A stretch of DNA of 6,991 bases from JAYFNU01 sp964622315 (GTDB lineage: Bacteria; Bacillota; Clostridia; Oscillospirales; Ruminococcaceae), in assembly GCA_964622315.1 (NCBI GenBank), contig CAZUOY010000073.1, positions 1-6,991 of the forward strand, given 5' to 3'. Positions within the stretch are counted from its first letter, which is position 1. Every line of letters starts with the position of its first letter. The position numbers and the translations under genes are program-made. The notes beneath the pieces are model-generated. The model saw only the letters and a program-made list of their open reading frames with translations. It was not told the DNA's origin and did no database searches. Shown here in pieces: positions 5,327-6,991 of the stretch.

Positions 5327-6937
5327 ATGAAAAGGTTTTCTTTCGATAAACGAACATATTTATGCGCGTCTGCCGCGGGTCTGTTGTTTTCTTTTTTTGC
5401 TACAGCCGGATACGTTTTTAAGCCACTCGACGGTATAGAACGGTCTGCTAAGGACGTGAAAGTACTTTTATTGTTCCTTTTCCTCGCGGTAGCTGTTTTT
5501 ACCTTGTATCTTTTTTTGTACTATTTATCCAAACACATTACGGTTCCGCTTAACAAGAAAACCGTGCCGGGATATTTTCAAATCGTTATTTTTTTCGTGC
5601 TGATATTTGCGTGGCTTGCTGTATTTCTGTCTTTAGGTCCGAGAATTACAGATGACTCCTGCGCTGTCATCACTATGGCGCTGGAAGGCGGACTAAACGA
5701 TGCTCATCCGATTCTCTACACGCTTTTGTTTAAAGCTGTTGTTCTGCCCTTTCGGTCTATGGGTAGTATTTCAGCGGGCGTATATACTTTTTGCGCGTTA
5801 CAGATGCTGTTTTCAGCGTACGTGCTGTCACTTATGCTGACGTGGCTTAGAAAAAAGTGTTGTTCATTAGTTTTTTGTATTGTTTCTATCATCTTCTTTT
5901 CTGCTTTCGTTTTCGCAGGTTTTTCGGTTACTATTTGGAAGGATATACCATTTAATGCTGTTTTTCTGCTTCTCATAATGCAGCTTTTTGATATAGGAGA
6001 AAGCGGCGGAAAAGCATTGGAAGACCGAAAAAACGTAATTAGGCTGACGATAACAAGCGTGTTTATGTGTTTTCTTCGTGGAAACGGTTGGCTGGTAGTT
6101 TTTTGCGTAACTGTCGTTCTCATACTGGCATATAGAAAAAGTTTTAAGCGTTTTGCAATTCCTTTAGCGGCTGTACTGATTGTTGTTAAAATAGTAACTG
6201 GACCTATTTACGGAATAATCGGAATTCAAAGCAGAATGGGCACTGTGGAACAGTTGGCAATGCCAATCCAGCAAGTAGCGCTGTCGATTAAACAGGGCGC
6301 AGTGCTGAGTGAGGAACAAAGAGAAAGCTTATCTCACTTTATTGAGCCTGAAACTATGGCGGAATTATATCAGTCAAGCAGTGTGGATTATATCAAGGGG
6401 AGCGCTGAATTTGACAGGACGTATTTCAACAATAACACCGGCGAGTTTCTCAAGCTGTGGCTTCAGCTTATGCCGAGTAACGCGGGGTCATACGTCAAAG
6501 CTATGCTCTTGGAAACCGCGGGTTACTGGAGGCTTGGGTTTGATTCAAATCATTCGCTTTGGGACAGTTTCAATGGGTTTATGAATATTGACCGACCAGA
6601 CCTGATTAATAAAGCCTTTGGAATAGATTTTGCGGCTTTTGTGCGCTCACATACCCAGATGATAATTTCATTGAGCGCGCAGGTGTGGATATTGCTATAT
6701 TCCGTTATTCGCTTGATTAACGAAAGAAAATACAGATATTTGCTGCCCTTGACTCCTATAGTTATTGTTTGGGTGGGCTTGATGTTCGGTGCGCCGTCAT
6801 ACGCTGAACTGAGATATCTTTTGGTTCTGCCTTATGCTTTGCCGATAGTTTTCTATCTGTTAATTTATAGGTGTACGAAGGAGCAGACCGCGACTGAAAG
6901 TACGAAGCTGTCAGAAAGCGGCACCGAAAAAAAGTAA
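5327..6937 (+). CDS. Polytopic membrane protein resembling DUF6020 / GT-C-like proteins
   Basis: A 536-residue protein with about a dozen hydrophobic segments and one large soluble stretch (about 300-445). Recognisable points in order are an acidic loop GPRITDDS (104-111) after the second or third helix; DAHPILYTLLF (125-135), like the NHHPVLYT motif of DUF6020 proteins; WKDIPF (204-209), like the conserved [WT]KD; FLRGNGW (249-255), like their R-N-G motif; and AELRYLL (493-499) in a late loop. Acidic residues in the first outer loop and an E-R-Y motif near the C-terminus are seen in GT-C polyprenyl-linked sugar transferases, so a role in glycosylating envelope polymers is possible, but that is inference. 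The ATG is preceded by GAGG at 5317-5320, 6 nt upstream. The hydrophilic tail (CTKEQTATESTKLSESGTEKK) is probably cytoplasmic. It stands alone between a divergent neighbour and a downstream hairpin. Sampled rows look more AT-rich than most of the window. Confidence 0.7.
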   Translation: MKRFSFDKRTYLCASAAGLLFSFFATAGYVFKPLDGIERSAKDVKVLLLFLFLAVAVFTLYLFLYYLSKHITVPLNKKTVPGYFQIVIFFVLIFAWLAVFLSLGPRITDDSCAVITMALEGGLNDAHPILYTLLFKAVVLPFRSMGSISAGVYTFCALQMLFSAYVLSLMLTWLRKKCCSLVFCIVSIIFFSAFVFAGFSVTIWKDIPFNAVFLLLIMQLFDIGESGGKALEDRKNVIRLTITSVFMCFLRGNGWLVVFCVTVVLILAYRKSFKRFAIPLAAVLIVVKIVTGPIYGIIGIQSRMGTVEQLAMPIQQVALSIKQGAVLSEEQRESLSHFIEPETMAELYQSSSVDYIKGSAEFDRTYFNNNTGEFLKLWLQLMPSNAGSYVKAMLLETAGYWRLGFDSNHSLWDSFNGFMNIDRPDLINKAFGIDFAAFVRSHTQMIISLSAQVWILLYSVIRLINERKYRYLLPLTPIVIVWVGLMFGAPSYAELRYLLVLPYALPIVFYLLIYRCTKEQTATESTKLSESGTEKK

Positions 6938-6949
6938 GCATGCCAACGA

Positions 6950-6991
6950 AAAGCATAGGGAAAATTGGTATTTTCCTTATGCTTTGTTAAT
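6950..6991 (+). terminator. Probable intrinsic terminator of the gene at 5327
   Basis: AAAGCATAGGGAAAA (6950-6964) pairs with TTTTCCTTATGCTTT (6971-6985) over 15 positions with one G-U pair, around a 6-nt TTGGTA loop. It starts 12 nt after the stop. The T-run after the stem is short (the stem's own TTT, then GTTAAT) and the window ends here, so strength cannot be judged. Confidence 0.65.

Noticed and set aside
5716..6123. 135-codon minus-strand frame inside the DUF6020-like gene
   Set aside because: Antisense shadow of the membrane protein; composition mirrors T-rich hydrophobic codons and nothing in it is recognisable.

Overview
The window looks like a chromosomal segment of an anaerobic low- to mid-GC Gram-positive bacterium, most likely class Clostridia (gut-type Oscillospirales or relatives). 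This is inferred from the Rnf-family genes, a rubrerythrin, strong AGGAGG-like ribosome binding sites, near-consensus sigma-A promoters and intrinsic terminators. A genus cannot be named from the sequence alone. No rRNA, tRNA, CRISPR array or insertion sequence is visible.

Layout: (1) 26-2260, plus strand: three tightly coupled genes for membrane subunits of an Rnf/Nqr-type complex in the order D-E-A. The D/E overlap is 4 nt and the E/A overlap is 8 nt. (2) 2310-3227, plus strand: an EamA-family (DMT) transporter, 49 nt downstream and possibly in the same operon. (3) 3242-3869: a promoter, rubrerythrin and a textbook terminator, forming an independent oxidative-stress unit. (4) 5190-3910, minus strand: a CNNM/CBS/CorC protein of the HlyC/CorC group, with its own promoter. 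(5) 5191-5326: a divergent intergenic region with two inverted repeats, each with a 12-nt centre. (6) 5327-6937, plus strand: a large polytopic membrane protein resembling the DUF6020 / GT-C-like group, followed by a hairpin at the window edge.

The most interesting point is in the Rnf block. In canonical Rnf and Na+-NQR, RnfA and RnfE (NqrE/NqrD) each give two cysteines to a [2Fe-2S] cluster in the membrane plane. Here the E subunit contains no cysteine at all (Thr36 and Gly121 sit at the expected ligand sites). The A subunit keeps only the second cysteine (Cys124), with Ser34 at the first site. The covalent-FMN motif of the D subunit is also irregular, and no rnfG or rnfB lies at its usual place. 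The simplest reading is a divergent Rnf-like complex that cannot hold the canonical intramembrane cluster and so either moves electrons by another route or has been repurposed. The fold-level resemblance is clear; the altered function is inference.

The remaining genes appear to be ordinary housekeeping or accessory functions: small-molecule export, peroxide detoxification, divalent-cation handling and an envelope membrane protein. Nothing visible ties them into one pathway with the Rnf-like block.
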